Of a DNA stretch of 64,000 nt, positions 52,283 through 63,174 are shown in pieces. The translations under genes and the position numbers were made by a program. The DNA is from an uncultured Oribacterium sp. (GTDB taxonomy: Bacteria > Bacillota > Clostridia > Lachnospirales > Lachnospiraceae), in contig CAMKKZ010000010.1 in the NCBI GenBank assembly GCA_946413525.1, positions 1 through 64,000 on the forward strand, in the 5' to 3' direction. Below the pieces are notes generated by a model. That model was given only the letters and a program-made list of their open reading frames with translations. It ran no database searches and was not told where the DNA came from. The first letter of the stretch is position 1. Each line of letters starts with the position of its first letter.

Positions 52283-53803
52283 CTACTTGGCTCTCAAAAA
52301 ATCAGAGGTGTATGTATCCAGCGCGCTCTTCAGCTTCTTCTCGGTTTCATCGGAAAGCGCACCGGTTCCCCTGATATCTTCCATGGCAGAGGCTCCGTTC
52401 GAATCGACATCCAGGAAATGGTATAAGCCCTGCTCATACCGCTTAATGTCCTTAACCTCCACATTCTTGAGGATTCCATGGACGACGGCATAAAGGATTG
52501 CCACCTGCTTTTCAACGGAGACAGGATCGCCCTTGCCCTGTTTAAGGACTTCAACGATTCGTTCACCCTGAGCCAGCCTGGATTTCGTATCTTCGTCAAG
52601 ATCCGAGCCGAACTGGGCGAAGCTCTGAAGCTCCCTGTACTGGGAATAAACGAGCTTCAATGTCCCGGCCACCTTCTTCATGGCCTTGATCTGGGCGTTG
52701 CCGCCGACACGGGACACGGAAATGCCCGGGTTTACGGCCGGCATGATGCCGCTGTGGAAAAGCTCAGTCTCCAGGAAAATCTGTCCATCGGTAATGGAGA
52801 TGACATTGGTCGGAATATATGCCGAAACATCCCCGGCCTGGGTTTCAATGATTGGAAGCGCTGTAAGCGATCCGCCGCCCAGCTCGTCTGAAAGCTTTGC
52901 CGCCCTTTCCAGGAGACGGGAGTGCAGGTAGAACACATCTCCCGGGAAAGCTTCACGCCCGGGCGGTCTCCTGATCAGAAGGGAAATCGCGCGGTAGGCC
53001 ACCGCGTGCTTCGACAGGTCGTCATAGATAATGAGGACATGCTTCCCCTGGTTCATGAAATATTCGCCCATGGCGCAGCCGGAATAGGGCGCGATATACT
53101 GCAGCGGGCTCGGCTCGGAAGCGGTCGCCGCCACGACAATTGTATAATCCATGGCTCCGGCGTCACGAAGCTGTGCCACAAGGCCGGTAACGGTTGACCT
53201 CTTCTGGCCGATGGCCACATAAATGCAGATGACGTCCTTGCCCTTCTGATTGATGATCGTATCCGCGGCAATGGTGGTCTTCCCTGTCTGGCGGTCTCCG
53301 ATAATCAGCTCACGCTGCCCTCTTCCAATGGGGATCATGGAGTCAATGGCCTTGATACCGGTCTGCAAAGGCTCCTTGACCGGCTGCCTCTTGATGATGC
53401 CGGGGGCAGAGGACTCCACCGCGCGGAATTCCTGTGTCTCAATCGGCCCCATGCCGTCCACAGGCTGCCCAATGGCGTTAACCACGCGCCCAATCATTTG
53501 TTCGCCAACCGGGACGGAAACGACCCGGCCCGTACGTTTTACGGACTGCCCCTCGCTGATGCCCACATCGTTTCCGAACAGAACAGCGGATACGCTGGTC
53601 TCCTCCAGATTCTGGGCCATGCCGAAGGTGCCATCCTGGAACTCCAGAAGCTCGCCTGACATACAGTTGGACAGGCCGCTCACTCTCGCGATACCGTCTC
53701 CCACCGTCAGCACGGTACCGGTTTCGTTCTGAACGATGGCATTCTGGTAATATTTAATCTGGCTTCGAATGACCTCCGAAATTTTTTCTGGTTTTAATTC
53801 CAT
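52283..53803 (-). CDS. atpA: ATP synthase F1 alpha subunit
   Basis: The non-catalytic nucleotide-binding subunit, 506 residues. P-loop [22 protein letters not shown], the [12 protein letters not shown] segment and [27 protein letters not shown] are all present. RNA-level regulation is not visible. Fifteen bases from atpH. Confidence 0.97.
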   Translation of the reverse strand: MELKPEKISEVIRSQIKYYQNAIVQNETGTVLTVGDGIARVSGLSNCMSGELLEFQDGTFGMAQNLEETSVSAVLFGNDVGISEGQSVKRTGRVVSVPVGEQMIGRVVNAIGQPVDGMGPIETQEFRAVESSAPGIIKRQPVKEPLQTGIKAIDSMIPIGRGQRELIIGDRQTGKTTIAADTIINQKGKDVICIYVAIGQKRSTVTGLVAQLRDAGAMDYTIVVAATASEPSPLQYIAPYSGCAMGEYFMNQGKHVLIIYDDLSKHAVAYRAISLLIRRPPGREAFPGDVFYLHSRLLERAAKLSDELGGGSLTALPIIETQAGDVSAYIPTNVISITDGQIFLETELFHSGIMPAVNPGISVSRVGGNAQIKAMKKVAGTLKLVYSQYRELQSFAQFGSDLDEDTKSRLAQGERIVEVLKQGKGDPVSVEKQVAILYAVVHGILKNVEVKDIKRYEQGLYHFLDVDSNGASAMEDIRGTGALSDETEKKLKSALDTYTSDFLRAK

Positions 53804-53818
53804 TCTATGCCCTCTCTC

Positions 53819-54358
53819 TTACAAGACTACTTCTTTAACTTTTTTGCGCAAGGCGGAAAGGCGTCCGGAAACTGTCCCGTCCAGCGTTCTCCCATCCATC
53901 TCAATACGGATGCCGCCCAGTACCTTTTCATCCAGCCGTTCCTTCATGATCACTGTCTTCCCGCTGATCTGCTCCAGCCTCCCCTTAAGCTTCTCCCGCT
54001 GATCATCTGTGAGCGGGACGGCGCTTATCACCAGGGCGTCCGTAATGGAGTGATCCTCGTTATACATCTTTCGGAACATGCGGTAGCTCTCCTGGTATCC
54101 CCGCAGCATGCCTCTTTCCAGAAGAATTTTCATGAAGTTCAAAAGGTACGGCTGCAGGTCCTCAGAAAAAGCCTTGTCTACAAGGGACAGCCGTTCCTGC
54201 ATGGGGATGGATGGCTCTGACAGGAGGGACACATACTCAGGGTTATCCCGCAGGATATCCCCCACCGTCTTCATCTGGGAAAGGATTTCCTCTGACAGTC
54301 CTTCTTCCTTCGCCAAATCGTAGAGACTGCGTCCATACAGGCTGGAAGCTGTTGTCAT
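53819..54358 (-). CDS. atpH: ATP synthase delta subunit
   Basis: The 179-residue peripheral-stalk subunit. N-terminal helical domain (YGRSLYDLAKEEGLSEEILSQ) and the C-terminal signature VVLRERLDEKVLGGIRIEMDGRTLDGTVSGRL-like segment are seen as MKERLDEKVLGGIRIEMDG and DGTVSGRLSALRK. Overlaps atpF by four bases. Confidence 0.94.
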   Translation of the reverse strand: MTTASSLYGRSLYDLAKEEGLSEEILSQMKTVGDILRDNPEYVSLLSEPSIPMQERLSLVDKAFSEDLQPYLLNFMKILLERGMLRGYQESYRMFRKMYNEDHSITDALVISAVPLTDDQREKLKGRLEQISGKTVIMKERLDEKVLGGIRIEMDGRTLDGTVSGRLSALRKKVKEVVL

Positions 54359-54858
54359 GATGCCACCTCTGCGTTCTCTATAAATTCACTGATCAGGCGG
54401 GCATGATCCTCCTCGCTGATCTCTTTTTCCACAACCTTTCCTGCGATGTCCATGACAAGCCCGCCAATCTGATCCTTGACCTCGTTCAGGGCTTTCTTCT
54501 TCTCCTGCTGGATATCGCTCTCCGCCTTGGCCTTCATGGCGGCAGCCTGTGCCTCGGCCTCGCGTATCATCTTGTCCGCCCGGGACTCCGCGTCCTTTTC
54601 AGCCCGGTCAATAATGCCGGCCGCTTCCTGCCTGGCAGAAGCCATGCTGCTCTCATACTCAGACTTCATTGTCTCAGCTTCTTCCCTGGCCTGCCTTGCG
54701 CTCTTCAGTTCGGCATCTGCCTTTTCCTGTCGTTTCTGAAGGATTTCATGAACCGGTTTGAAGAGGAAGCGCTTTATGAAATAAATCTGAATGAAAAGAT
54801 TCAGGATCTGTGCGATAAAGGTCCACGGAATAATTGTTACCAATTCCTGCGTCTTCAT
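54355..54858 (-). CDS. atpF: ATP synthase F0 b subunit
   Basis: The 167-residue stator subunit: one N-terminal membrane helix (IPWTFIAQILNLFIQIYFI), then FLFKPVHEILQKRQEKADAEL and a long Ala/Lys/Glu-rich coiled coil with the ADKMIREAEAQAAAMKAKAE segment typical of b. The last four bases overlap atpH. Confidence 0.94.
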   Translation of the reverse strand: MKTQELVTIIPWTFIAQILNLFIQIYFIKRFLFKPVHEILQKRQEKADAELKSARQAREEAETMKSEYESSMASARQEAAGIIDRAEKDAESRADKMIREAEAQAAAMKAKAESDIQQEKKKALNEVKDQIGGLVMDIAGKVVEKEISEEDHARLISEFIENAEVAS

Positions 54859-54942
54859 CTCCTACCTCCTTTAATGGAACGAAACAGGATCCTCCCCCGG
54901 AAAACACTTTTGCGCGTTTCCCCGGCGAATGCATCCTTTGGC

Positions 54943-56057
<1,115 letters not shown>

Positions 56058-56104
56058 GCTCCTTCCTTCACCTCCTTAAAAATTCATAGGGTCAGGCACG
56101 CTTT

Positions 56105-56290
56105 TCTTTAATCAAAGTGGCTTCCGCCGCTTTGAACATCAATTACAGAAGTACAGAAACAGAAGCACAGAAGCGGTATCGCAATCCACCTGGCTTCATA
56201 TCAAAGCGGCTATTGACCACTTTGAATGCCGATAACAAAAAAGGTATCGGCGATCCATACGGCTTCGTAAATCAGCGCGTCAAAATCACC
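56105..56290 (-). repeat. Family A-like repeats, two strongly degenerate copies
   Basis: ATCAAAGTGG / CCGCTTTGA and ATCAAAGCGG / CCACTTTGA stems can be recognised, followed by AAGCGGTATCGCAATCCACC and AAGGTATCGGCGATCCATAC. The rest of 56058-56419 holds no gene. Confidence 0.6.
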
Positions 56291-56419
56291 CCATCAGTCA
56301 GACAAACCTCTTGAAAGGCTTGCATTTCATATTTATGCAAAGGGCAACAAAGACTTTGTCCATGCACACCCGAAATGCATTCAAATGGGATTCATAAAAG
56401 AAATACAGCCGGAAATCTG

Positions 56420-56821
56420 TCACCTATGAAAAAAAATCCCCCGGATCTTGATGAACAATGCCGGAAGAAACAACGGCACAAGTCCCGCGACAATCTGGAA
56501 ACAGGGGGCGATCATGCAGATTCCGATCCAGGCAAGCTGCATCAAGGTCCTGTATCGAAAGCTTGTGCGAACCTTTTGATAGGCATGATCCTGTTCCCCG
56601 TTCTCCACGATATTCTGAATCGTCATGCCCATCAGGAAAAAATTAGCAGTAGCCACGAAGGTTCCCACTGCGGCGCTGAGAGGAACCCTGTAATCAAAGG
56701 GAACATAGTCCGGATAAGCCCTGTGAAGAAAAAAGAAAGCGATAATCATCAGGCAGGCTCCGAAGGCAGTGGAGGCTGCTACAAAGAGTGTTTCCTTTTT
56801 GATCGAGTCCTGAACCTTCAT
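56420..56821 (-). CDS. atpI: AtpI-like membrane protein
   Basis: A 133-residue protein with four hydrophobic helices at the position of atpI, ahead of atpB. Members of this group help assemble the c ring or carry Mg2+/Ca2+. Sequence similarity is weak by nature in this family, so the name rests on topology and place: MKVQDSIKKETLFVAAST, then FDYRVPLSAAVGTFVATANFF and YRTLMQLAWIGICMIAPCF. Confidence 0.75.
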   Translation of the reverse strand: MKVQDSIKKETLFVAASTAFGACLMIIAFFFLHRAYPDYVPFDYRVPLSAAVGTFVATANFFLMGMTIQNIVENGEQDHAYQKVRTSFRYRTLMQLAWIGICMIAPCFQIVAGLVPLFLPALFIKIRGIFFHR

Positions 56822-56926
56822 ACAACTTTCCCCTATTCGCTTGCCCCTATTATTAAATATTCAAATAGTTAATAAGGATGGGTTTTGAATACCCAAAGAT
56901 CGTCAAGACCTTCAGATTTATTCTAA

Positions 56927-57187
56927 TCAATGATGGCTGTTGAAGCTGATTCCAGGATCTTCCCTTTTCTTTTCCTTTTTCATGATCATTAGGTAAAGCT
57001 TCCAGGCTGTCATGAAGGATCCGCCCAGCCCGAAAAAAAAGCCCGGAAGATAAATCCACGCACCCAGGGAAAACCATACCGTCAGCTTGTAACATAAAAA
57101 AAGGCAAAGCAGCAATGGCATAGCGAAGGATAAGCCCAACTGACCAAGAATCGAAAGATTTTTCAATATCTCTGACCAGTAACGCAC
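56927..57187 (-). CDS. AtpZ/AtpQ-like two-helix membrane protein
   Basis: An 86-residue protein with two hydrophobic helices (GQLGLSFAMPLLLCLFLCY; GAWIYLPGFFFGLGGSFMTAWKLYLMI), the plan of AtpZ (F0F1 gene1 subunit). It is the first gene of the atp operon, right after the promoter. Assigned from size, topology and position. Confidence 0.72.
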   Translation of the reverse strand: MRYWSEILKNLSILGQLGLSFAMPLLLCLFLCYKLTVWFSLGAWIYLPGFFFGLGGSFMTAWKLYLMIMKKEKKREDPGISFNSHH

Positions 57188-57340
57188 TCCCTTACCCTCC
57201 CTTTGTCCAAAGCTGTTTTGCCTGTCTTTACTATTCTCTCATCCGATTCCGGAGCAACTGTTCAGCCGCGCGGATCCTGTTTAAATCTTATTGAGTATTC
57301 AGCAGCCCTTGAGTCATGCTCCTTATATGCGCAAGAAACT

Positions 57341-57369
57341 ATTCTACTACAATAAACAGGATAAATCAA
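57341..57369 (-). promoter_or_regulatory. Sigma-70 promoter of the atp operon
   Basis: Minus strand: -35 TTGATT, 17-base spacer, -10 TAGAAT. It lies between the rnfB stop and atpZ, so the ATP synthase operon can be transcribed apart from rnf. Confidence 0.68.
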
Positions 57370-57409
57370 GGACTCTTTTCCCACAGGCCAATCCTCGAAG
57401 TCCCCGGAT

Positions 57410-58705
57410 TCATCTTCTGGATTTCCTGTTTTTCCCGTACTTACCGGATTTTCCGGATCTCCCCGGCTTCCCTCCTGCCTGCTTCTCTGTTCCCGACGTT
57501 TCAGCCGGAGACTTTTTGTCCTCTCCTGCCGCCGTCACGGCTGCTTCGTCCTTCTTGTCCGAAGGCTTATCGGGCTGGCTCTGGGTTTCCGCAGGTTTTT
57601 CGGCATTGGCAGCCTGCCCGGCCTCTCCCGCGGCCTTTGCTCCCTGGGCCTCAGGACCGGCAGCTCCCGATGTTTCCGCCTTTTTCTCTACCGCCGGGGC
57701 CTTCCCTTCCACCGGCTTCTGATTCGCCGGGGACTTCTCTACCACCGGCTTCTGATTCGCCGCGTCCGTCTTGGACGTTCCCGAGGGCTTTGCCGTTTCC
57801 GAAACTTTGCCCGCTGGCTTTTCGGAAGCTGCGGGTTTCGCCGCAGGAGCCGCAGTTGATGCCTTTCCGCCCTCTGCTCCCGCTGCCGCAGCCGGCTTAG
57901 GCGGACGTTTCCCGGTTATTGCTCCGGTCGGGCATTTCTGGGCGCAGATTCCGCAGTCCTTGCACTTTTCATTCATGACCGCCAGGTCATTCTCCACATG
58001 GATAGCGTCAAACGGGCAGTTCCTCTCGCACATGCCGCAGGCAATGCAGCCAACCTGGCAGGCATCCTTCACCTGCTTGCCCTTCAACTGGTTTTTGCAG
58101 GCAACGATATGCTTCTTCTTGTACGGAACAAGAGAAATGATTCCCTTCGGGCAGGCCTTCTGGCAGGCGCCGCAGGCCACGCATTTCTCCTTGTCCACGA
58201 CGGCCACACCGTTCACCACGTGAATGGCGTCAAAATGGCAGGCCTTCACGCAGGATCCGTAGCCGCAGCAGGAATAAGGACATTCCTTTTCTGTACCATT
58301 CGGAACCACGAAAATATTATCACAATCAGCGATGCCGCTATAGGAATAGGTCTGCTTCGCCTTTTCACAGGATCCCTGGCAGTGTACGAAAGCCACCATC
58401 TTCTCCGAAGAAGTATCCCCGGCGTCCGAACCCATGATGGCCGCGATCTTTGCCGCCACGTCGGCGCCTCCCACGGGGCACTGGTTGGCCGGTGCCTCGC
58501 CCTGGGCAATGGCCTTCGCGCAGCCGTCGCAGCCCGGAAAGCCGCAGGCGCCGCAGTTGTTTCCCGGCAAGGCAGCCCGGACCTGGGATTCCCTCTCATC
58601 CACCTCTACCTTGAATTTTTCGGAAGCCACCCCCAGGAACATCCCGAGGATCAGCCCGGTCGCGCCGACAAGGACGGCAGCGACAATAACAAATGTCATA
58701 ATCAT
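57410..58705 (-). CDS. rnfB: Rnf complex subunit RnfB with long Ala/Lys/Pro-rich tail
   Basis: RnfB receives electrons from ferredoxin. The 431-residue protein has an N-terminal membrane helix, the CNCGACGFPGCDGCA-type motif (NNCGACGFPGCDGC, about 49-62), further Cys in ECPYSCCGYGSCVKAC, and clusters CVACGACQKACP, CIACGMCERNCP and CKDCGICAQKCP. After residue 270 comes about 160 residues of low-complexity Ala/Lys/Pro/Glu/Gly, with a short repeat NQKPVVEKSPANQKPVEGK, ending in a basic GKSGKYGKNRKSRR. This tail is not needed for the iron-sulfur core and is unusually long. Last gene of the operon. Confidence 0.94.
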   Translation of the reverse strand: MIMTFVIVAAVLVGATGLILGMFLGVASEKFKVEVDERESQVRAALPGNNCGACGFPGCDGCAKAIAQGEAPANQCPVGGADVAAKIAAIMGSDAGDTSSEKMVAFVHCQGSCEKAKQTYSYSGIADCDNIFVVPNGTEKECPYSCCGYGSCVKACHFDAIHVVNGVAVVDKEKCVACGACQKACPKGIISLVPYKKKHIVACKNQLKGKQVKDACQVGCIACGMCERNCPFDAIHVENDLAVMNEKCKDCGICAQKCPTGAITGKRPPKPAAAAGAEGGKASTAAPAAKPAASEKPAGKVSETAKPSGTSKTDAANQKPVVEKSPANQKPVEGKAPAVEKKAETSGAAGPEAQGAKAAGEAGQAANAEKPAETQSQPDKPSDKKDEAAVTAAGEDKKSPAETSGTEKQAGGKPGRSGKSGKYGKNRKSRR

Positions 58706-58721
58706 TATCTATCGTACCTCC

Positions 58722-59336
58722 TTAAATCAGCCCGCTGAAGCCAAAGAAAGCTATGGCCATCAGGCTGGCCGTGACCAGGACAATGGGGGAACCCTGAAAT
58801 GAATGAGGGATCTTGTCATTATCCGCAATGATATCCTCCCGAATCGTTGACATCAAAATCAACGCAATCGCGAATCCAACGGAAATGCCGAGACCGTACA
58901 CAAGGCACTCGATGAAATTGTAGCCATAAGAGACATTGTTCAGCGCAACGCCAAGCACAGCGCAGTTCGTTGTAATCAGGGGCAGATATACGCCCAGTGA
59001 TTCATACAGATTGGGGACATACTTCTTCAGGAACATCTCCACGAACTGGACCAGGGCCGCAATGACAAGTATGAATACAATCGTATTCAGGAAATCCAGG
59101 CCGTCACGAAGGCCAAGCGCCTTGCAGAGGGGGCTGGAGGCAGCCATGAAAGCCACGTAAATCACGTGGGTGATCATGGACGCCAGGACGATGACGAAAA
59201 TAACGGCGGCACCCATGCCCTTGGAGGAATCCGTCTTCCTGGACACGCCGAGGAAGGGGCAAATCCCAAGGAACTGGGACAGAACCACGTTGCTCACAAG
59301 GGAATACTTGATGGCAATGGTCAGCAAATTCAGCAT
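58722..59336 (-). CDS. rnfA: Rnf complex subunit RnfA
   Basis: A 204-residue protein with six membrane helices. It has VLSQFLGICPFLGVS near the N-terminus and LITTNCAVLGVALNNV in the middle; each half contributes Cys to the intramembrane iron-sulfur centre shared with RnfE. ATG at 59336 after AGGAGG; the frame is open upstream within rnfE and is not coding there. Confidence 0.96.
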   Translation of the reverse strand: MLNLLTIAIKYSLVSNVVLSQFLGICPFLGVSRKTDSSKGMGAAVIFVIVLASMITHVIYVAFMAASSPLCKALGLRDGLDFLNTIVFILVIAALVQFVEMFLKKYVPNLYESLGVYLPLITTNCAVLGVALNNVSYGYNFIECLVYGLGISVGFAIALILMSTIREDIIADNDKIPHSFQGSPIVLVTASLMAIAFFGFSGLI

Positions 59337-59337
59337 A

Positions 59338-60030
59338 CTAGGCCTCCTTTCTTTCGTCTGCCTTCTCCGCGCAGTCCGAGAAGCAGCCCAAGCAGTTGCC
59401 GCTGCATACAAATTCAGGCTTCGGCGCGTCGCCATTGGTGGCAGAAGGGAGCTTCAGCTTGTTCTGCACCGCCGTCAGCATGGCAAGGACAAGGAAAGCC
59501 CCGGGGGCAAGCACGAAAATGCTGATATGATACTCTTCGGGAATAAGCGGTATGCCAAAAACGGAACCGGCTCCGAGAAGCTCCCGGACTGCGCCGATCA
59601 GGGTCAGGGCCAGGCTGAATCCGAGCCCCATGCCCAGCCCGTCAAAGAATGAGACATCCGGCTCATTAAAAAGGGCATACGCCTCCGCCCTGCCAAGGAT
59701 AATGCAGTTCACAACGATCAGCGGGATATAAATGCCCAGTGCTGAATAAAGGGCAGGCACATAGGCCTGGATCAGAAGCTGGACTATGGTGACAAAGGAG
59801 GCCACAACCACGATCTCGCCGGGAAGACGCATCCTTTCAGGTATCGTCTTCCGCAGGGCGGAAATAACAAGGTTGGAGCACATCAGGACGGCCGTGGTGG
59901 AAAGCCCCATGCCGAGGCCATTGATCGCGCTCGTTGTCGTCGCCAGCGTGGGACACATGCCGAGCATGATAATGAAGGTCGGGTTCTCCTTGATGATGCC
60001 GTTATAAATTCTTTCCATATACTTGTTCAT
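59338..60030 (-). CDS. rnfE: Rnf complex subunit RnfE
   Basis: A 230-residue paralogue of RnfA with six membrane helices: IIMLGMCPTLATTTSAINGLGMG and LIVVNCIILGRAEAYA give the Cys residues. The C-terminus has an extra Cys-rich tail (CSGNCLGCFSDCAEKADERKEA), CxxxCxxCxxxC, which could hold a further metal centre; this tail is not part of the common core. Confidence 0.95.
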   Translation of the reverse strand: MNKYMERIYNGIIKENPTFIIMLGMCPTLATTTSAINGLGMGLSTTAVLMCSNLVISALRKTIPERMRLPGEIVVVASFVTIVQLLIQAYVPALYSALGIYIPLIVVNCIILGRAEAYALFNEPDVSFFDGLGMGLGFSLALTLIGAVRELLGAGSVFGIPLIPEEYHISIFVLAPGAFLVLAMLTAVQNKLKLPSATNGDAPKPEFVCSGNCLGCFSDCAEKADERKEA

Positions 60031-60044
60031 TTATTTCGGCCTCC

Positions 60045-60653
60045 TCATCCCAGAATATACATTTCAACAAAATCCGTTGCGGCATTGACCGTGTTGGTCA
60101 CAGCCGTACTGGTAATCGTCGCTCCGGAAATGGCGTCAATCTCGTCCTCTCCGGCGCCCCCGCCCTTCTTGACGGACAGGTTCATCCCCTTGCCGGCAAA
60201 CTGCTCATAAAATTCAGGCTCAGTCGCCTTCTGGCCAAGACCCGGCGTCTCGGGAAGGGCCTCAGGGAAGGAAATTCCCGTTACGACAAGGTCTGAGGAT
60301 ACGCCAACGACCACGATGTCATTTCCGCCATATCCGCTGCACTGCCCCTTGACCACATAGCCGATCTCCGCTCCGGAGTCGTCCTTCGCGGCCGCCACGG
60401 AGAGAAGCTCCGCTCCGCCGTTTTCCGACGCAACGATCCCGTCTGAGACCGCCGTATCCAGTGCATCCTGGTAGCTGTCGGTATCATAATCCGCGGCATC
60501 CATTACAACACGGTAGGCCTCGTACGTTGACTGGTTGTTCGCCCTCTCAATCGGATCCTTGGTCACTCCGTATACGGCGCCGAGAAGAATGCCGGATATC
60601 AGGGTAATGGCGGTCAGGACAAGGGCATCTTTCACGAATGAATCCTTATTCAT
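60045..60653 (-). CDS. rnfG: Rnf complex subunit RnfG, covalent FMN protein
   Basis: A 202-residue protein with one N-terminal membrane helix and an extracytoplasmic FMN-binding domain. The flavinylation motif is SGATITSTAV near residue 178, the Thr of (S)GAT being the FMN-phosphate acceptor used by ApbE. Overlaps rnfD by four bases. Confidence 0.95.
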   Translation of the reverse strand: MNKDSFVKDALVLTAITLISGILLGAVYGVTKDPIERANNQSTYEAYRVVMDAADYDTDSYQDALDTAVSDGIVASENGGAELLSVAAAKDDSGAEIGYVVKGQCSGYGGNDIVVVGVSSDLVVTGISFPEALPETPGLGQKATEPEFYEQFAGKGMNLSVKKGGGAGEDEIDAISGATITSTAVTNTVNAATDFVEMYILG

Positions 60654-61597
60654 TTCTTTTCACCCTCCCTTCCGAATGCCTTCGGTATCGTCATCCTGTT
60701 AATCATCGGCACCAGGATATTGGACAGGATGATGGCGTAGGAAACTCCCTCCGCGGAACCGCCGAAGAGGCGGAACAGCCCGGTCAGAAGCCCGAGTATA
60801 ACCGCAAATACGATCTGCCCGTTCGGAGTGATCGGAGACGTCACGTAGTCTGTTGCCATGAAGAAAGCTCCAAAAATCAGGCCGCCGGCGCAAAGCTCAC
60901 AGGCGACATAATAAAGGTCAAAGCCCCGGCCACCAAACAGCAGCGTGAAAACGGCCACTGTCGCGATATAGATACACGGAATCTTCGGCGAAATGACCTT
61001 ACGGGCAATCAGGTAAAGCGCGCCGAACAAAAGACAGAGCTTGGAAACCTCCCCGATCGTGCCGGGCACCCTGCCAAGGAAAAGGGCGGAAAGATCCGCC
61101 GTGGCGGCAGGATCGGCCTTCAGAAGCGCCAGCGGGGTGGCTCCGGAAACACCGTCAGCCCCGACGTTGGTGAAGCTCGTCATCTTGCCGGCAAAAGAAA
61201 TCAGCAGGAAGCAGCGGGCTCCAAGGGCAGGGTTCATCCAGTTATGGCCAAGACCGCCATAAAGCTGCTTGATCACTATGATGGCGAAAAATGCCCCCAG
61301 CACAGGAATCCATATCGGGATGTCCGGCGGACAGTTCAGGGCAAGGATCATGCCGGTAACCGCGGCGGACCAGTCCGTTATCGTTATGGGCAGCTTCATG
61401 CATCTTTGGTAAATAAATTCCGCAAGCACGGCGGCAATCGTTGTGAACAGTATTACGAAAGCCGCGTTCGCGCCCCACTGCATGACGCCATAGACCGCGG
61501 TAGGGATCATCGCGATCATGACATCCCGCATAATCTCCGATGTCGTGATATTGTCCCGGACATGGGGATTGGCTGAAAGATGCAGCAATTGATTCAT
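60650..61597 (-). CDS. rnfD: Rnf complex subunit RnfD
   Basis: A 315-residue membrane protein of about nine or ten helices. It begins MNQLLHLSANPHVRDNITTS and has the FMN-attachment motif GVSGATPLALLKA near residue 153. GGLGHNWMNPALGARCFLL is another family signature. It forms the ion path with the other membrane subunits. Overlaps rnfC and rnfG by four bases each. Confidence 0.95.
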   Translation of the reverse strand: MNQLLHLSANPHVRDNITTSEIMRDVMIAMIPTAVYGVMQWGANAAFVILFTTIAAVLAEFIYQRCMKLPITITDWSAAVTGMILALNCPPDIPIWIPVLGAFFAIIVIKQLYGGLGHNWMNPALGARCFLLISFAGKMTSFTNVGADGVSGATPLALLKADPAATADLSALFLGRVPGTIGEVSKLCLLFGALYLIARKVISPKIPCIYIATVAVFTLLFGGRGFDLYYVACELCAGGLIFGAFFMATDYVTSPITPNGQIVFAVILGLLTGLFRLFGGSAEGVSYAIILSNILVPMINRMTIPKAFGREGEKK

Positions 61598-62982
61598 GAT
61601 TTCTTCACCTCCTTAGCCTTTCCCTCATCCTTCTTCTCCTGATTTTTTTTCGCGGCAGCCTGGGATGCCCTGCGTGCCGCGCTAATCCGGCGCTTCATTT
61701 CTTTGAATGCCTGAGTAAGCGGCCTTTTCGCGGGACATACATAGGCGCAGCAGCCACATTCAATGCATTCCATTCCGTAAAGGGCCTCATAAGCCGCCAT
61801 GTCCTTCTTCATTGCCGCCTTCATAAGCATGGTAGGAAGCAGCTTTTCGGGACAGGCGGAAACGCATCTTCCGCAGTTGATGCAGGCCGTAGCCGGCTGC
61901 GCGGAAACAGGATCCTTCAGGAAGGCCAGTATGGAACTGGAATTCTTTGCCAGCGGAACATCAAGGCGGAACATGGGAATGCCCATCATGGGCCCACCCG
62001 AGATGATCTTTTCAGGGGGCTGTTTGAAGCCGCCCGCCGCATCGACGATTTCCTGGTAATTGGTGCCCAGAGGCACGCGGAAATTTCCCGGCTTTGCCAC
62101 CGCATCGCCGGTCACCGTGAGAATTTTCCGCACCAGAGGCTTTGTCTCGCAGACCGCCTCATAAATCGCGACCATGGTATCGGCATTATCCACAATGACC
62201 CCGGCATCCGCCGGCAGCATGGATGAATTGATCTTCCTCCCGGTCACGGCGTAGATCAACTGGCGCTCTCCCCCCTGGGGATACTTGGTCTTCAGGCTGA
62301 GAACTTCAATCTTCTCTTCTTTCTCCACCATCCCGGTAAGCTTGCTGATCGCCTCCGGCTTGTTGTCCTCGATGCAGATCTTCCCAACGGCATTCGGGAA
62401 GATGGACAGGACGACCTTCAGCCCGCCGATGATCTTCTCGGGCATTTCCATCATGTCGCGGTAGTCCGAGGTAAGGTACGGCTCACATTCCGCCGCATTC
62501 ACCAGGAAATAATCAATCCGGCCTATGTCCTTCGGGGCAAGCTTGACGCTGGTGGGAAATCCTGCCCCGCCCAGGCCCACAATGCCTGCTTCCTTCACGA
62601 TATTCACGATCTCTTCCCTGGAAAGCTTCTTGAAATCCCTTTTCGTCCCGAAGCCGGGGATCGCCTCGTACTGCTGGTCATTTTCAACAATGATGGAGTC
62701 CATGATGGAACCACCCGCCGTCATCCTCTTCTCAATGCCCTTTACCGTGCCCGATACGGAACAGATAATGGGGGCGGACACGAATCCGCCCGCCTCTGCC
62801 AGCTTCTGTCCTACCAGGACGCGGTCTCCTTTTGAAACCACAGGCTTTGCAGGGGCGCCGATATGCTGTGACAGCGGGTATACCATAAGTCCCTGGGGTT
62901 TGATCTCAACGATTGGCTGGTTCATGGCCAGCTCTTTCCCGTCATAGGGATGGACGCCACCCTGAAAAGTGGAAACACCCAT
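61594..62982 (-). CDS. rnfC: Rnf complex subunit RnfC
   Basis: A 462-residue peripheral subunit that reduces NAD+. It has the N-terminal barrel-sandwich domain (GAPAKPVVSKGDRVLVGQKLAEA), the FMN/NADH segment GIVGLGGAGFPTSVKL, VNAAECEPYLTSDYR, and two 4Fe-4S motifs CINCGRCVSACP and CIECGCCAYVCP. First gene of the operon; ATG at 62982 with GGAGG seven bases upstream. Confidence 0.96.
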   Translation of the reverse strand: MGVSTFQGGVHPYDGKELAMNQPIVEIKPQGLMVYPLSQHIGAPAKPVVSKGDRVLVGQKLAEAGGFVSAPIICSVSGTVKGIEKRMTAGGSIMDSIIVENDQQYEAIPGFGTKRDFKKLSREEIVNIVKEAGIVGLGGAGFPTSVKLAPKDIGRIDYFLVNAAECEPYLTSDYRDMMEMPEKIIGGLKVVLSIFPNAVGKICIEDNKPEAISKLTGMVEKEEKIEVLSLKTKYPQGGERQLIYAVTGRKINSSMLPADAGVIVDNADTMVAIYEAVCETKPLVRKILTVTGDAVAKPGNFRVPLGTNYQEIVDAAGGFKQPPEKIISGGPMMGIPMFRLDVPLAKNSSSILAFLKDPVSAQPATACINCGRCVSACPEKLLPTMLMKAAMKKDMAAYEALYGMECIECGCCAYVCPAKRPLTQAFKEMKRRISAARRASQAAAKKNQEKKDEGKAKEVKKS

Positions 62983-63049
62983 ATGTATACCTCCAAAAAT
63001 AATAGGTTTTGTCGCGCTCTAAGGAAAGGCACGTCAAAATCCACCCGCG

Positions 63050-63165
63050 GCGGATAAACCCTCATTGCCAGGCGGCCGGCCCCGGCCAACGGGCGGGCCA
63101 ATGCCTTTCCCTCAGGGATTCGCCAAGTACGGTCAGGAAAAGCCCTGAAAGCTTTCCATGACATA
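63050..63165. repeat. Family C element filling the rnf leader
   Basis: It shares with 34070-34150 the text TCATTGCC.GG.GGC..GCC, GCGGG, and GGGATTCGCCA.GTACGG, then a hairpin TCAGGAAAAGC / GCTTTCC.TGA in place of the other copy's. It lies between the promoter and the rnfC ribosome site. Confidence 0.75.
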
Positions 63166-63174
63166 TGATTCAGT

